DNA of 64,000 nt from Gryllotalpicola protaetiae. Its GTDB lineage: Bacteria; Actinomycetota; Actinomycetes; Actinomycetales; Microbacteriaceae. The stretch spans positions 2,294,001 through 2,358,000 of the forward strand of contig NZ_CP032624.1 in NCBI RefSeq assembly GCF_003627055.1, given 5' to 3'. Numbering within the stretch: position 1 is the first letter of the stretch; each line of letters starts with the position of its first letter. The notes under the pieces are model-generated. The model was not told the DNA's origin. It saw nothing but the letters and a program-made list of their open reading frames with translations, and ran no database searches. Shown here in pieces: positions 8,007-15,904 of the stretch. The position numbers were made by a program, and so were the translations under genes.

Positions 8007-9020
8007 ATGGCGGGAACGCGTGGAACCATGGCCGACGTCGCGAAGGCTGCCGGCGTATCGGTTCCGACGGTCTCGAAGGTGCTCAACGGCCGGGCGGATG
8101 TCTCGGACGCGACGCGCGCCAGGGTGCAGCGCGCTCTGCAGGACACGGGTTATGCCCCGCGTCGGGCGCCGGGGAACGATCTCGCCGGAGTCATCGATCT
8201 GCTGATCGAAGGGGTCGACTCACCGTGGGCGCTCGAGATCGTGCGAGGCACAGAGGCGGCGGCCGCGCACCGTGGCTCCGCCGTCGTCGTGACGTCATCG
8301 GTGAACCCGGGATTCGATCTGCCCACCTGGCTCGACGCGGTCGCCGCGCGGCATTCCGACGGCGTCATCGCCGCGCTGCCGAGCCTCGGCGAGCACCATC
8401 TGCGCGCCCTGCAGGAGCTGAACGCACCGGTGGTCGTGATCGACCCGAGCTTCGACGTCTCGGATCGGTTCGCCACGATCGGCGCCACCAACTGGGCGGG
8501 CATGTTCACAGCGACCGAGCGGATTCTCGAGCTCGGCCACACCCGCATCGGGTTCATCGTCGGCCCATACAAGGCCCCGGCCGCGATGCATCGCCTCGAG
8601 GGCTATGCCTCCGCGCTGCGCCGCAGCGGCATCGAGTTCCAGCCGGAGCTCGTCGTCGAAGGCCGCTTTCAGGTGAGCGGGGGCCACGATGCCGGCGGCA
8701 GGCTGCTCGATCTGCCCGAGCGACCCACCGCCATCATCTGCAGCTCCGATCAGCAGGCGGCGGGTCTCTACGAGGCGGCGCGCGAGCGTGACATCCGCAT
8801 CCCCAGCGAGCTGTCCGTCATCGGCTTCGACGACACGGTGCTCTCGCGCTATCTCTCGCCCGCTCTGACCACCGTGCATCAGCCGCTCGCCGAGATGGCT
8901 GCTGAGGCGATCCGGCTGGTGCAGCAGCTCGCCGTCGACCCGGACGCTCACGTCGCACGGCACATCGAGCTGGCGACCACGATGGTCGAGCGTCGTAGCG
9001 CCGTCCCGCTCGGTTCGTAA
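8007..9020 (+). CDS. LacI-family transcriptional regulator
   Basis: 337 aa. The N-terminal LacI helix-turn-helix reads MADVAKAAGVSVPTVSKVLN, and a periplasmic-binding-like sensor domain follows (GFIVGPYKAPAAM, AIICSSDQQAAG, SVIGFDDTVLS). ATG 8007 is preceded by GAGAGGA. It diverges from the PmoA/Gfo/cupin operon and lies 180 bp upstream of the LplB-type ABC importer, so it probably controls one or both. The ligand is presumably a sugar imported by that transporter. Confidence 0.93.
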   Translation: MAGTRGTMADVAKAAGVSVPTVSKVLNGRADVSDATRARVQRALQDTGYAPRRAPGNDLAGVIDLLIEGVDSPWALEIVRGTEAAAAHRGSAVVVTSSVNPGFDLPTWLDAVAARHSDGVIAALPSLGEHHLRALQELNAPVVVIDPSFDVSDRFATIGATNWAGMFTATERILELGHTRIGFIVGPYKAPAAMHRLEGYASALRRSGIEFQPELVVEGRFQVSGGHDAGGRLLDLPERPTAIICSSDQQAAGLYEAARERDIRIPSELSVIGFDDTVLSRYLSPALTTVHQPLAEMAAEAIRLVQQLAVDPDAHVARHIELATTMVERRSAVPLGS

Positions 9021-9040
9021 CCTTATCGAGACCTGATTTC

Positions 9041-9055
9041 GGGAAACGCTTACCC
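9041..9055 (-). promoter_or_regulatory. Candidate LacI-type operator, GGTAAGCGyTTyCC class
   Basis: Read on the minus strand, 9041-9054 is GGTAAGCGTTTCCC, which matches 12 of 14 positions of the site at 14680-14693. It lies just upstream of the predicted -35 of the LplB-type importer operon. This is the sequence type often bound by LacI-family repressors. Which of the nearby regulators (8007 or 13570) binds it is not known. Confidence 0.45.
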
Positions 9056-9062
9056 GTTCGAC

Positions 9063-9092
9063 TTGACGCGGAAAGCGTACGTCCGTTAGCTT
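9063..9092 (+). promoter_or_regulatory. Predicted promoter of the LplB-type ABC importer operon
   Basis: TTGACG at 9063-9068, an 18-bp spacer, then TAGCTT (TANNNT-like) at 9087-9092. A second dyad, CGAAA-TCG-TTTCG at 9110-9122, lies just downstream, where a repressor could block elongation. Prediction from sequence only. Confidence 0.4.
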
Positions 9093-9109
9093 CGCTTTCG
9101 ATCGCTCTT

Positions 9110-9122
9110 CGAAATCGTTTCG
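9110..9122. promoter_or_regulatory. Candidate operator CGAAA-N3-TTTCG
   Basis: Inverted repeat CGAAA-TCG-TTTCG. It has the same half-sites and 3-nt spacing as the core of the 7917-7933 dyad. It lies about 80 bp before the importer's first gene and just after the predicted promoter. Confidence 0.4.
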
Positions 9123-9200
9123 CACGAATTCGAACCGAGCGAAAACGATCTACGACGCGGTAGACCTCAGCCGCCGCGTCGCCAAACGAGAGGGACGCGG

Positions 9201-10151
9201 ATGTCGACGATGACACCCCGAGCCACCGCAATGCGGCAGGGCTCGAAGAAGGTGCGCTCACGTCGCCGCTGGCACCAGAACTGGCAGCTGTATTCGCTGC
9301 TCGTGTTGCCGGTGGCCTACTTCATCATCTTCCGGTACCTGCCGATGGCCGGAAACGTGATCGCGTTCCGCCAGTACGTGCCGGGCGGCAGCATCTTCGG
9401 CGAGTCGTGGACCGGGTTCCAGAACTTCGAGCTGTTCCTTGCCGACCCGAGCTTCTGGCTGGTCTTCCGCAACACGGTGATGCTCGGCGGACTCGCGCTC
9501 GTCATCGGGTTCCCGGCGCCGATCATCCTCGCGCTGCTGCTGAACGAGTTGCGCTCCGCAGGATTCAAGCGCTTCGTCCAGACCACGACGTATCTGCCGC
9601 ACTTCCTGTCGATCGTCATCGTCGCCGGCATGATCCTGCAGCTGACGTCGCTGACCGGCTCGATCAACCATCTGCTTACGACCGTCGGGCTCGACAAGAT
9701 CTCCTTCATCCAGGAGCCGGGGTGGTTCCCCGCGATCTACGTGGGCAGCGAGATCTGGCAGACGGTCGGCTGGGGAACGATCCTCTACCTCGCCGCGCTC
9801 ACGCAGATCGACGAGAACCTCTACGAGGCGGCCCGCATCGATGGCGCCAACCGCTGGCAGCAGACCTGGCACGTGACGCTTCCCGGCATCGCGCCCACGA
9901 TCGTCACCCTCCTGATCCTCAACATCGGCTCGTTCCTCAGCGTCGGGTTCGAGAAGATCCTGCTGCTGCAGAACCCGTCGACCTACTCGACCTCTGACGT
10001 CATCTCGACGTACCTGTACCGCGTCGGCATCCAGTCCGGCAGCTTCAGCTACGCCGCAGCGATCGGCATCTTCGAGGCGCTCATCGGCCTGGTGCTCATC
10101 GGCGCAGCCAACCTCATCTCCAAGCGAATCGTAGGAGCAAGCCTGTGGTGA
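9201..10151 (+). CDS. Carbohydrate ABC transporter permease, LplB/YteP type
   Basis: 316-aa membrane protein. It starts with a basic N-terminus, then a first membrane segment (LYSLLVLPVAYFIIFRYLPM) and further segments. The permease EAA loop (EAARIDGANRWQQTW) begins near residue 209. The N-terminal pattern and the 'YEAARIDGA' loop match the LplB family, whose members import oligosaccharides such as rhamnogalacturonan pieces. A GAGAGGG ribosome site precedes ATG 9201. Its last codons overlap the next permease gene. First gene of the importer operon. Confidence 0.92.
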   Translation: MSTMTPRATAMRQGSKKVRSRRRWHQNWQLYSLLVLPVAYFIIFRYLPMAGNVIAFRQYVPGGSIFGESWTGFQNFELFLADPSFWLVFRNTVMLGGLALVIGFPAPIILALLLNELRSAGFKRFVQTTTYLPHFLSIVIVAGMILQLTSLTGSINHLLTTVGLDKISFIQEPGWFPAIYVGSEIWQTVGWGTILYLAALTQIDENLYEAARIDGANRWQQTWHVTLPGIAPTIVTLLILNIGSFLSVGFEKILLLQNPSTYSTSDVISTYLYRVGIQSGSFSYAAAIGIFEALIGLVLIGAANLISKRIVGASLW

Positions 10152-11104
10152 TCGACGCCCAGGCGGCCAGCACCATCGCCGCCGCCCCCGAACTCGCCGG
10201 CAAGGCACGACCGAGGCGCCGCCGCACCGCGCTCTCGCGCACCCGCGGCGAGAAGGCCTTCGCGGTCGTCAACGTGGTCATCCTGCTGCTCGCCGTCGCG
10301 ATCACGCTCTACCCGTTCGTCAACGTGGTCGCCCAGTCACTGTCGAGCGAGAAGTTCATCGACCAGGGCGTGGTGACCATCTGGCCGCGCGGCTGGAACT
10401 TCGACACGTACAAGCTCGTCGCGAGCGACCCGACGTTCTGGGTCAACTACCGGAACACGGTCGTGTACACGGTCGTCTCGACCGTCGTCTCGATGTTCCT
10501 GTCGACGATCTTCGCCTATGCGATCTCGCGCAAGGACCTGAAGGGCCGCGGCTTCTTCATCGGCCTCGCCCTCGTCACCATGCTCTACAGCGGCGGCCTG
10601 ATCCCGACGTACGTGCTGATCAACCACCTGCACCTGACGAACACGATCTGGGCGATCGCCCTGCCGAACGCGATCAGCGTGTTCAACGTGCTCGTGATGA
10701 AGTCGTTCTTCGAGAACATGCCGCGTGAGCTCGAAGAGGCGGCATCGATCGACGGCCTGAGCACATACGAAACCCTGCTGCGCATCGTGCTGCCGCTGTC
10801 GAAGGCGGTGATCGCGACGATGATCCTCTTCTACGCGGTCGCCAACTGGAACTCGTGGTTCTCGGCGTTCCTCTACATGGACCACTCGGACCTCATGCCC
10901 GTGACGGTGTACCTGCGGAACCTGATCGCCGGCGCGACCGGTGCGCAGGACGCGGGAGCTTCGGCCGACAGCAACCTGACCCAGGTGAGCGCCAACATCA
11001 AGGCCGTGACCATGGTGCTCACCGTGATCCCGATCCTGTGCGTCTACCCGTTCGTCCAGCGCTACTTCGTCTCGGGCGTGATGCTCGGCTCGGTCAAGGG
11101 CTGA
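10145..11104 (+). CDS. Carbohydrate ABC transporter permease, LplC/YtcP type
   Basis: 319-aa partner permease. It starts at GTG 10145 inside the end of the upstream gene, with AGGAG 7 nt before it. Membrane segments are evident (VVNVVILLLAVAITLYPFV at about 39-57), and the EAA loop reads LEEAASIDGLSTYETLLRI. The insert GATGAQDAGASADSNLTQVS before the last segment is typical of LplC-type subunits. No ATPase is encoded here, so a shared MsiK/MalK-like ATPase elsewhere is expected. Confidence 0.92.
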   Translation: MVIDAQAASTIAAAPELAGKARPRRRRTALSRTRGEKAFAVVNVVILLLAVAITLYPFVNVVAQSLSSEKFIDQGVVTIWPRGWNFDTYKLVASDPTFWVNYRNTVVYTVVSTVVSMFLSTIFAYAISRKDLKGRGFFIGLALVTMLYSGGLIPTYVLINHLHLTNTIWAIALPNAISVFNVLVMKSFFENMPRELEEAASIDGLSTYETLLRIVLPLSKAVIATMILFYAVANWNSWFSAFLYMDHSDLMPVTVYLRNLIAGATGAQDAGASADSNLTQVSANIKAVTMVLTVIPILCVYPFVQRYFVSGVMLGSVKG

Positions 11105-11204
11105 GCCCTCTGGGGGACGCCTGGCGCAGGCATCCGCTCGTCATTTTCTTCTACCCGCACCACACAACCAAGAAGCTGCAACACCAACGGAGGTTTCGCA
11201 GAAA

Positions 11205-12893
11205 ATGTCAATCAAAGTATCTCGCCGTGACGTCCTCGTCATGGGCCTTGCGGGCGCCGCGACCGGCTTCCTCGCCGGCTGCAGCTCGAAGGCGAGCACC
11301 AAGGCGGCCACGACCGGCGGCCTGACCATCGCCGGCAAGACCACCGGCTACATGAAGGACTATGCGGCAGGCAAGCAGTTCAAGGCGACGAAGCCGCTCA
11401 AGGTGTCGATGCTGTTCCAGGACAACCCGGCCTACCCCTACAAGCCGACCTGGACCGTGTTCTCGGAGATCCAGAAGCGCACCAACGTCACTCTGACGCC
11501 GACCGTCATCCCCTTCGCAGACTTCACCACCAAGAAGTCCGTGCTGATCAATGCCGGCAACGCTCCGGACATCATCGCCAAGACCTACCCCGGTCAGGAG
11601 TCGCCGTTCGTCGGCGGCGGCGCGGTGCTCGCAGTCAGCGACTACGTGAAGTACATGCCGAACTTCACCAAGAAGGTGGCGGACTGGAACCTCCAGGCCG
11701 ACGTCGACACGCTGAAGCAGTCGGACGGCAAGTACTACCTGCTGCCCGGCCTGCACCAGTCGCTCAACCCCGACTACACCTTCTCGTTCCGCGACGACGA
11801 ACTCGACAAGCTCGGCATCAAGCACCCGACCACCTGGGACGAGTTCAAGGAGACGCTCACCGAGCTCAAGAAGGCGCACACCGACGGCTACGTCTACTCG
11901 GACCGCTACGGCGGCGCGAACGCGATCAACCAGGCCGCGCAGGTCTATGGCACGATGGGCGGCTACAGCGCCGTCACGAAGTCGAGCTGGGGCCTGAACA
12001 ACGGTCTGCAGTTCGACCAGAGCAAGAAGAAGTTCTTCTACACGCCGGCCGATGACAACTACAAGGCGCTCGTGAGCTACTTCGCGGGACTCGTCAAGGC
12101 CGGCCTGATGGACCCGGAGACCTTCACGCAGACCGATGACACCGCCGCGTCGAAGTTCGCGACGGGCAAGACCTTCGTCATCAGCACCAACGCACAGCAG
12201 CTGCAGCTCGACCGCACCTCGCTTGCGAAGAACGGCCTGACCAGCGCGAAGATCTCCAAGAACGTGCTGCTCGGCGGCCCGAAGGGAAAGGTCGTCTCGG
12301 GCAGCCGCCTCGAGAACGGCATCATGCTCTCGTCGTCGGTGGCCAAGCGCGACGACTTCGAGGCGTTCCTGCAGTTCGTCGACTGGCAGTGGTACTCCGA
12401 TGCCGCGCAGATCCTCGTGAAGTGGGGTGTCGAGGGCGAGACCTACACCTACAAGGACGGCAAGTACGACACCGCCCCCGGCTGGAAGCTCGCGGCGTAC
12501 GGCTTCGGCGACCCGAGCGCCACGAAGGACATCCGCATCGACGACGGCTACAGCTGCGGCAACTTCATGTACGGCGGCACGACGGCCATCGTCGAGTCGA
12601 CCATGCCCGCCGAGGAGCTCGCCTGGCAGAAGTCGATCGCGAACTTCAAGCCGATCCCGCCGTCGCCGTCGATCCCGTACACGCCGATCGAGGCGCAGCA
12701 GGCCGCGCTCAAGCAGACGGCGATCACCGACTCGACCAACACGTGGACGATGGACTTCATCCTCGGTCGCAAGTCGGTCTCGTCCGACTGGTCGGACTAC
12801 GTGTCGGAGCTCAAGGGCAAGGGCCTGCAGGCCTACGTCGACGCGGCCAACAAGGCGTACGACGACGCCAACAAGTCGAAGAAGAAGAGCTAG
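11205..12893 (+). CDS. Extracellular sugar-binding lipoprotein of the LplB/LplC importer
   Basis: 562 aa. The N-terminus has a twin-arginine motif (VSRRDVLVMG) and lipobox LAGC with Cys26, so it is probably Tat-exported and lipid-anchored. The length (over 500 aa) and context match LplA-type binding proteins that work with LplB/LplC permeases. Segments such as NAGNAPDIIAKTYPG and TWDEFKETLTELKKA are typical of family 1 solute-binding proteins. GGAGG lies 11 nt before ATG 11205. The ligand is likely an oligosaccharide but cannot be named. Confidence 0.9.
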   Translation: MSIKVSRRDVLVMGLAGAATGFLAGCSSKASTKAATTGGLTIAGKTTGYMKDYAAGKQFKATKPLKVSMLFQDNPAYPYKPTWTVFSEIQKRTNVTLTPTVIPFADFTTKKSVLINAGNAPDIIAKTYPGQESPFVGGGAVLAVSDYVKYMPNFTKKVADWNLQADVDTLKQSDGKYYLLPGLHQSLNPDYTFSFRDDELDKLGIKHPTTWDEFKETLTELKKAHTDGYVYSDRYGGANAINQAAQVYGTMGGYSAVTKSSWGLNNGLQFDQSKKKFFYTPADDNYKALVSYFAGLVKAGLMDPETFTQTDDTAASKFATGKTFVISTNAQQLQLDRTSLAKNGLTSAKISKNVLLGGPKGKVVSGSRLENGIMLSSSVAKRDDFEAFLQFVDWQWYSDAAQILVKWGVEGETYTYKDGKYDTAPGWKLAAYGFGDPSATKDIRIDDGYSCGNFMYGGTTAIVESTMPAEELAWQKSIANFKPIPPSPSIPYTPIEAQQAALKQTAITDSTNTWTMDFILGRKSVSSDWSDYVSELKGKGLQAYVDAANKAYDDANKSKKKS

Positions 12894-12899
12894 GTCATC

Positions 12900-13583
12900 A
12901 TGACCGCGCAGACGACGAGGGAGTTCGGGAGCGGCCCGCTCCACCGCCTGACCCAGGCCGTCTACGGCGTCCTGGGCCCGACGGCCTGCTTCCTCGTCGT
13001 CTGCCTGCCCTTCGCCCTCGCGGTCGTCATGGCGCCCGGCGCCGTGACGATCGCGCTGGCCGGCATCCTCATCGGCCCCGCCTGGACCGCGCTGCTCTAC
13101 GCGACGCGGGTGCACCTCGCCGACCGCGACCGCGGACCGGTGACGTCGTTCTGGCGCGGCTATGCGCTCAACTGGCGGCAGACGCTGCTCGTCTGGGTGC
13201 CGTACTGGGTGCTCCTCATCGCGGCGGGCGCCGACGTGATCTCGCCGAGCGCGAGCCTCGCGTTGCGCTGGGTGGTCGGCATCGTCGCCGCTCTGTCGAC
13301 GATCTGGTTCAGCGCGGTGCTGCTCATCATCAGCCGGTACGCGTTCCGCACGCGCGACGTGCTGCGTCTCGCCGGGTACGCGCTGGTCGCCGCGCCGCGC
13401 TCGACCGTGACGAATGTCGCGCTTCTTGTGCTCGCAGGTGCGACGATCTATCTGGAATCCGAATTCGTCCTCGGCCTGCTGGCCGGGCTCTTCGCACTGT
13501 TCGCCGTGATCGGCGCGAAGGGCATGTTCGAGCTGCTGGATGCCCGGTTCACGACGCAAGGGAGGCAGGATGGCGCGCGATGA
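12900..13583 (+). CDS. DUF624 (YesL-like) membrane protein
   Basis: 227-aa protein with about five hydrophobic segments, including ACFLVVCLPFALAVVM and VTIALAGILIGPAWTALLYA. The 'GP..TALLYA' pattern and the location after an LplABC-type importer match DUF624/YesL proteins, which are regularly encoded with rhamnogalacturonan-type transporters. Function is not established. It starts 6 bp after the binding-protein stop, and its end overlaps the following LacI gene by 14 bp. Confidence 0.8.
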   Translation: MTAQTTREFGSGPLHRLTQAVYGVLGPTACFLVVCLPFALAVVMAPGAVTIALAGILIGPAWTALLYATRVHLADRDRGPVTSFWRGYALNWRQTLLVWVPYWVLLIAAGADVISPSASLALRWVVGIVAALSTIWFSAVLLIISRYAFRTRDVLRLAGYALVAAPRSTVTNVALLVLAGATIYLESEFVLGLLAGLFALFAVIGAKGMFELLDARFTTQGRQDGAR

Positions 13584-14625
13584 GCGATCGCTGCCGACCG
13601 CGGTGCGGCCGCCTGCGACCCTGCAGGACGTGGCGCGCGAGGCCGGTGTCTCTCTCGCGACCGCGTCGCGCTCGCTGAACGGCAGCGCGCGCAGGGTCAA
13701 GGACGAGTACCGCACCCGTGTGCTCGCCGCCGCGGAGCTGCTGAACTACGCGCCGAACCTGCAGGCGCAGGCCGTCGCGCGCGGCCGCACCAACGCGGTC
13801 GGCATCATCGTCGCCGACGTCACCGACCCGTATTTCGCGCAGATCGCAGGTGGCATCATCAAGGCGACGGATGCCGGGGGACTGGTCGCCACGATGAGCG
13901 TGTCGAGCCGTGACCCCGAGCGCGAAGTGCAGCTCGTCGGCGCCCTGCGCGGTCAGCGGCCGAGCGGGATCGTGCTCGTCGGCAGCCGGGTGACGGACGC
14001 CGCGGTGACCGACCGCCTCGAGGCGCAGCTGCGCGGCTTCGAGGCGGAGGGAGGGCACGTCGTGCTCGTCTCGCAGGCGGGGCTGCCGTTCGACACGATC
14101 GCCTTCGACAACGCCGAGGGCGCCGGGTCGCTCGCCGTGCGGCTTGCCACCGCCGGCTACCGCCACCCCGTGGTGCTCGCGGGGCCGGAGCGGCTGATGA
14201 CGTCGCGCGAGCGCGCGGAGGGATTCACTCTGGGGTACACGGCGGCCGGGCATCCGTATGACTCGATCGAGATCGTGCACGCGGAGTTCACGCGCAACGG
14301 CGGCTACGACGCGATGGGGCAGGTGCTCGAGCGCGAGGAGCGGCCCGACGTGGTCTTCGCCGTCAACGACGTGATGGCGATGGGTGCGATGGCGCGGCTG
14401 CGCGAGGCCGGCCTGGAGCCCGGGCGCGACGTGGCGATCGCCGGCTTCGACGACATCGAAACTCTGCGGGACGTCTCGCCGGGCCTCACGACGGTCCGGC
14501 TCCCGCTCGAGCAGGGCGGCACGACCGCCGTCGATCTGATTCTTCACCGCACGGGTGTGCAGTCGCTCGTGCGCCTTCCGGCCGAGGTCGTCGTGCGTGC
14601 GAGCACGCCGGCACTCATCGCCTGA
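13570..14625 (+). CDS. LacI-family transcriptional regulator
   Basis: 351 aa. The HTH (TLQDVAREAGVSLATASRSL) is preceded by about 20 residues of tail. The sensor domain includes GIIVADVTDPYFAQIAGGI and DVVFAVNDVMAMGAM. ATG 13570 has GGAGG just upstream and overlaps the DUF624 stop, so it is part of the importer operon. It sits between that operon and the Gfo/DUF993/isomerase operon, and GGTAAGCG-type sites lie upstream of both. It is the natural candidate regulator of both, by inference. Confidence 0.92.
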   Translation: MARDERSLPTAVRPPATLQDVAREAGVSLATASRSLNGSARRVKDEYRTRVLAAAELLNYAPNLQAQAVARGRTNAVGIIVADVTDPYFAQIAGGIIKATDAGGLVATMSVSSRDPEREVQLVGALRGQRPSGIVLVGSRVTDAAVTDRLEAQLRGFEAEGGHVVLVSQAGLPFDTIAFDNAEGAGSLAVRLATAGYRHPVVLAGPERLMTSRERAEGFTLGYTAAGHPYDSIEIVHAEFTRNGGYDAMGQVLEREERPDVVFAVNDVMAMGAMARLREAGLEPGRDVAIAGFDDIETLRDVSPGLTTVRLPLEQGGTTAVDLILHRTGVQSLVRLPAEVVVRASTPALIA

Positions 14626-14664
14626 TCACTGCGGCAAAACACTACGCATGCCGCCGTGTGATCA
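14623..14664 (+). terminator. Terminator-like hairpin after the LacI gene
   Basis: Outer arms TGATCAC (14623-14629) and GTGATCA (14658-14664), plus inner arms GCGGCA (14631-14636) and TGCCGC (14649-14654). The LacI stop codon forms the base of the outer arm. There is no T-run, so termination strength is uncertain. Confidence 0.4.
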
Positions 14665-14679
14665 CTATGCTTAGCTCCG

Positions 14680-14693
14680 GGTAAGCGCTTTCC
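14680..14693 (+). promoter_or_regulatory. Candidate LacI-type operator GGTAAGCGCTTTCC
   Basis: Near-palindrome around a central CG (GTAAGC/GCTTTC), 57 bp upstream of the Gfo-Idh gene at 14750. It matches 12 of 14 positions of the reverse-strand site at 9041-9054. The GTAAGCGCTTTC core resembles known LacI-family operators. Confidence 0.5.
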
Positions 14694-14749
14694 TGCCCGG
14701 ATGACACTCCACACAATTTCAATGGCGAACTACCCACTGGAGGTACGCA

Positions 14750-15904
14750 ATGTCGGCTGAGTCGACCATCGGCATCATCATGAACGGCGTCTCGGGGCGC
14801 ATGGGGTATCGGCAGCATCTGGTGCGCTCGATCCTCGCGATCCGCGATCAGGGCGGCGTGACGCTGTCCGACGGGCGCCGGGTGCAGGTGAGGCCGATCC
14901 TGGTCGGCCGCCACGAGGACAAGCTGCGTGACATCGCCGACCGCCACGGCATCGAGGACTGGACGACGAACCTCGACGAGGCGCTCGCCGACCCCCGCTG
15001 GGACGTGTACGCCGACTTCCTCGTCACCGAGGCGCGCGTGCCCGCGATCAAGAGGGCCATCGCGGCCGGCAAGGCGATCTACACCGAGAAGCCGACCGCG
15101 GGGAACTTCCAGGACGCGCTGGAGCTCGCCCGCCTCGCGAAGGAGGCGGGCATCAAGAACGGCGTCGTGCACGACAAGCTCTATCTGCCGGGCCTGCGCA
15201 AGCTGAAGCGGCTGATCGACGACGGATTCTTCGGGCAGATCCTGTCGGTGCGCGGCGAGTTCGGCTACTGGGTGTTCCCCGGCGACGGTGTGCCCGCTCA
15301 GCGGCCGTCGTGGAACTACCGCTCGGAGGACGGCGGGGGGATCGTGCTCGACATGTTCCCGCACTGGAACTACGTGCTCGAGAACCTGTTCGGTCGCGTG
15401 GAGTCGGTGTACGCGCAGACCGTGACGCACATCCCGACGCGGTGGGACGAGAAGGGCCAGGCCTACGCCGCCACCGCCGACGACGCCGCATATGCGATCT
15501 TCGGCCTAGCAGGCGGCACGATCGCCGAGTTCAACTCGAGCTGGGACGTGCGCGTGAACCGCGACGAGCTGCTCGAGCTGCAGGTCGACGGCACTGAGGG
15601 CTCGGCCGTGGCTGGCCTGTTCGGCTGCAAGGTGCAGCACCGCTCGGCGACCCCCCGGCCGACCTGGAACCCCGACATCCCCGATGGCCACGATTACGCG
15701 GCCGACTGGCACGAGGTGCCGCTCACGCAGGAGTTCGAGAACGGCTTCAAGGTGCAGTGGGAGGAGTTCCTGCGCCACATCGCCGAGGACGCCCCGAACC
15801 CGTATGACTTCCTCGCCGGGGCGCGCGGCGTGCTGCTCGCCGAGAAGGGCCTCGAGTCGGCCGCGAAGGGCGCGCGTCTCGACCTTCCCGAGGTGACGGC
15901 ATGA
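14750..15904 (+). CDS. Gfo/Idh/MocA family oxidoreductase
   Basis: 384 aa. The N-terminal dinucleotide fold has an unusual loop, IGIIMNGVSGRMG, where the family usually has GxGxxG. The EKP motif is YTEKPTAG (about residue 105), followed by a long catalytic domain (GGGIVLDMFPHWNYVLENLFG). In this protein's line of the family the first gene is often followed by DUF993 and an isomerase-fold gene, as here. It overlaps the next gene by ATGA. Substrate unknown, probably a sugar or sugar acid. Confidence 0.88.
   Translation: MSAESTIGIIMNGVSGRMGYRQHLVRSILAIRDQGGVTLSDGRRVQVRPILVGRHEDKLRDIADRHGIEDWTTNLDEALADPRWDVYADFLVTEARVPAIKRAIAAGKAIYTEKPTAGNFQDALELARLAKEAGIKNGVVHDKLYLPGLRKLKRLIDDGFFGQILSVRGEFGYWVFPGDGVPAQRPSWNYRSEDGGGIVLDMFPHWNYVLENLFGRVESVYAQTVTHIPTRWDEKGQAYAATADDAAYAIFGLAGGTIAEFNSSWDVRVNRDELLELQVDGTEGSAVAGLFGCKVQHRSATPRPTWNPDIPDGHDYAADWHEVPLTQEFENGFKVQWEEFLRHIAEDAPNPYDFLAGARGVLLAEKGLESAAKGARLDLPEVTA

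Noticed and set aside
11208-13715. Very long open frame on the minus strand opposite the binding-protein and DUF624 genes
   Set aside because: It is rich in Arg, Val, Leu and His with no domain, as expected for the antisense of GC-rich genes. The plus-strand genes have clear families, ribosome sites and operon spacing.
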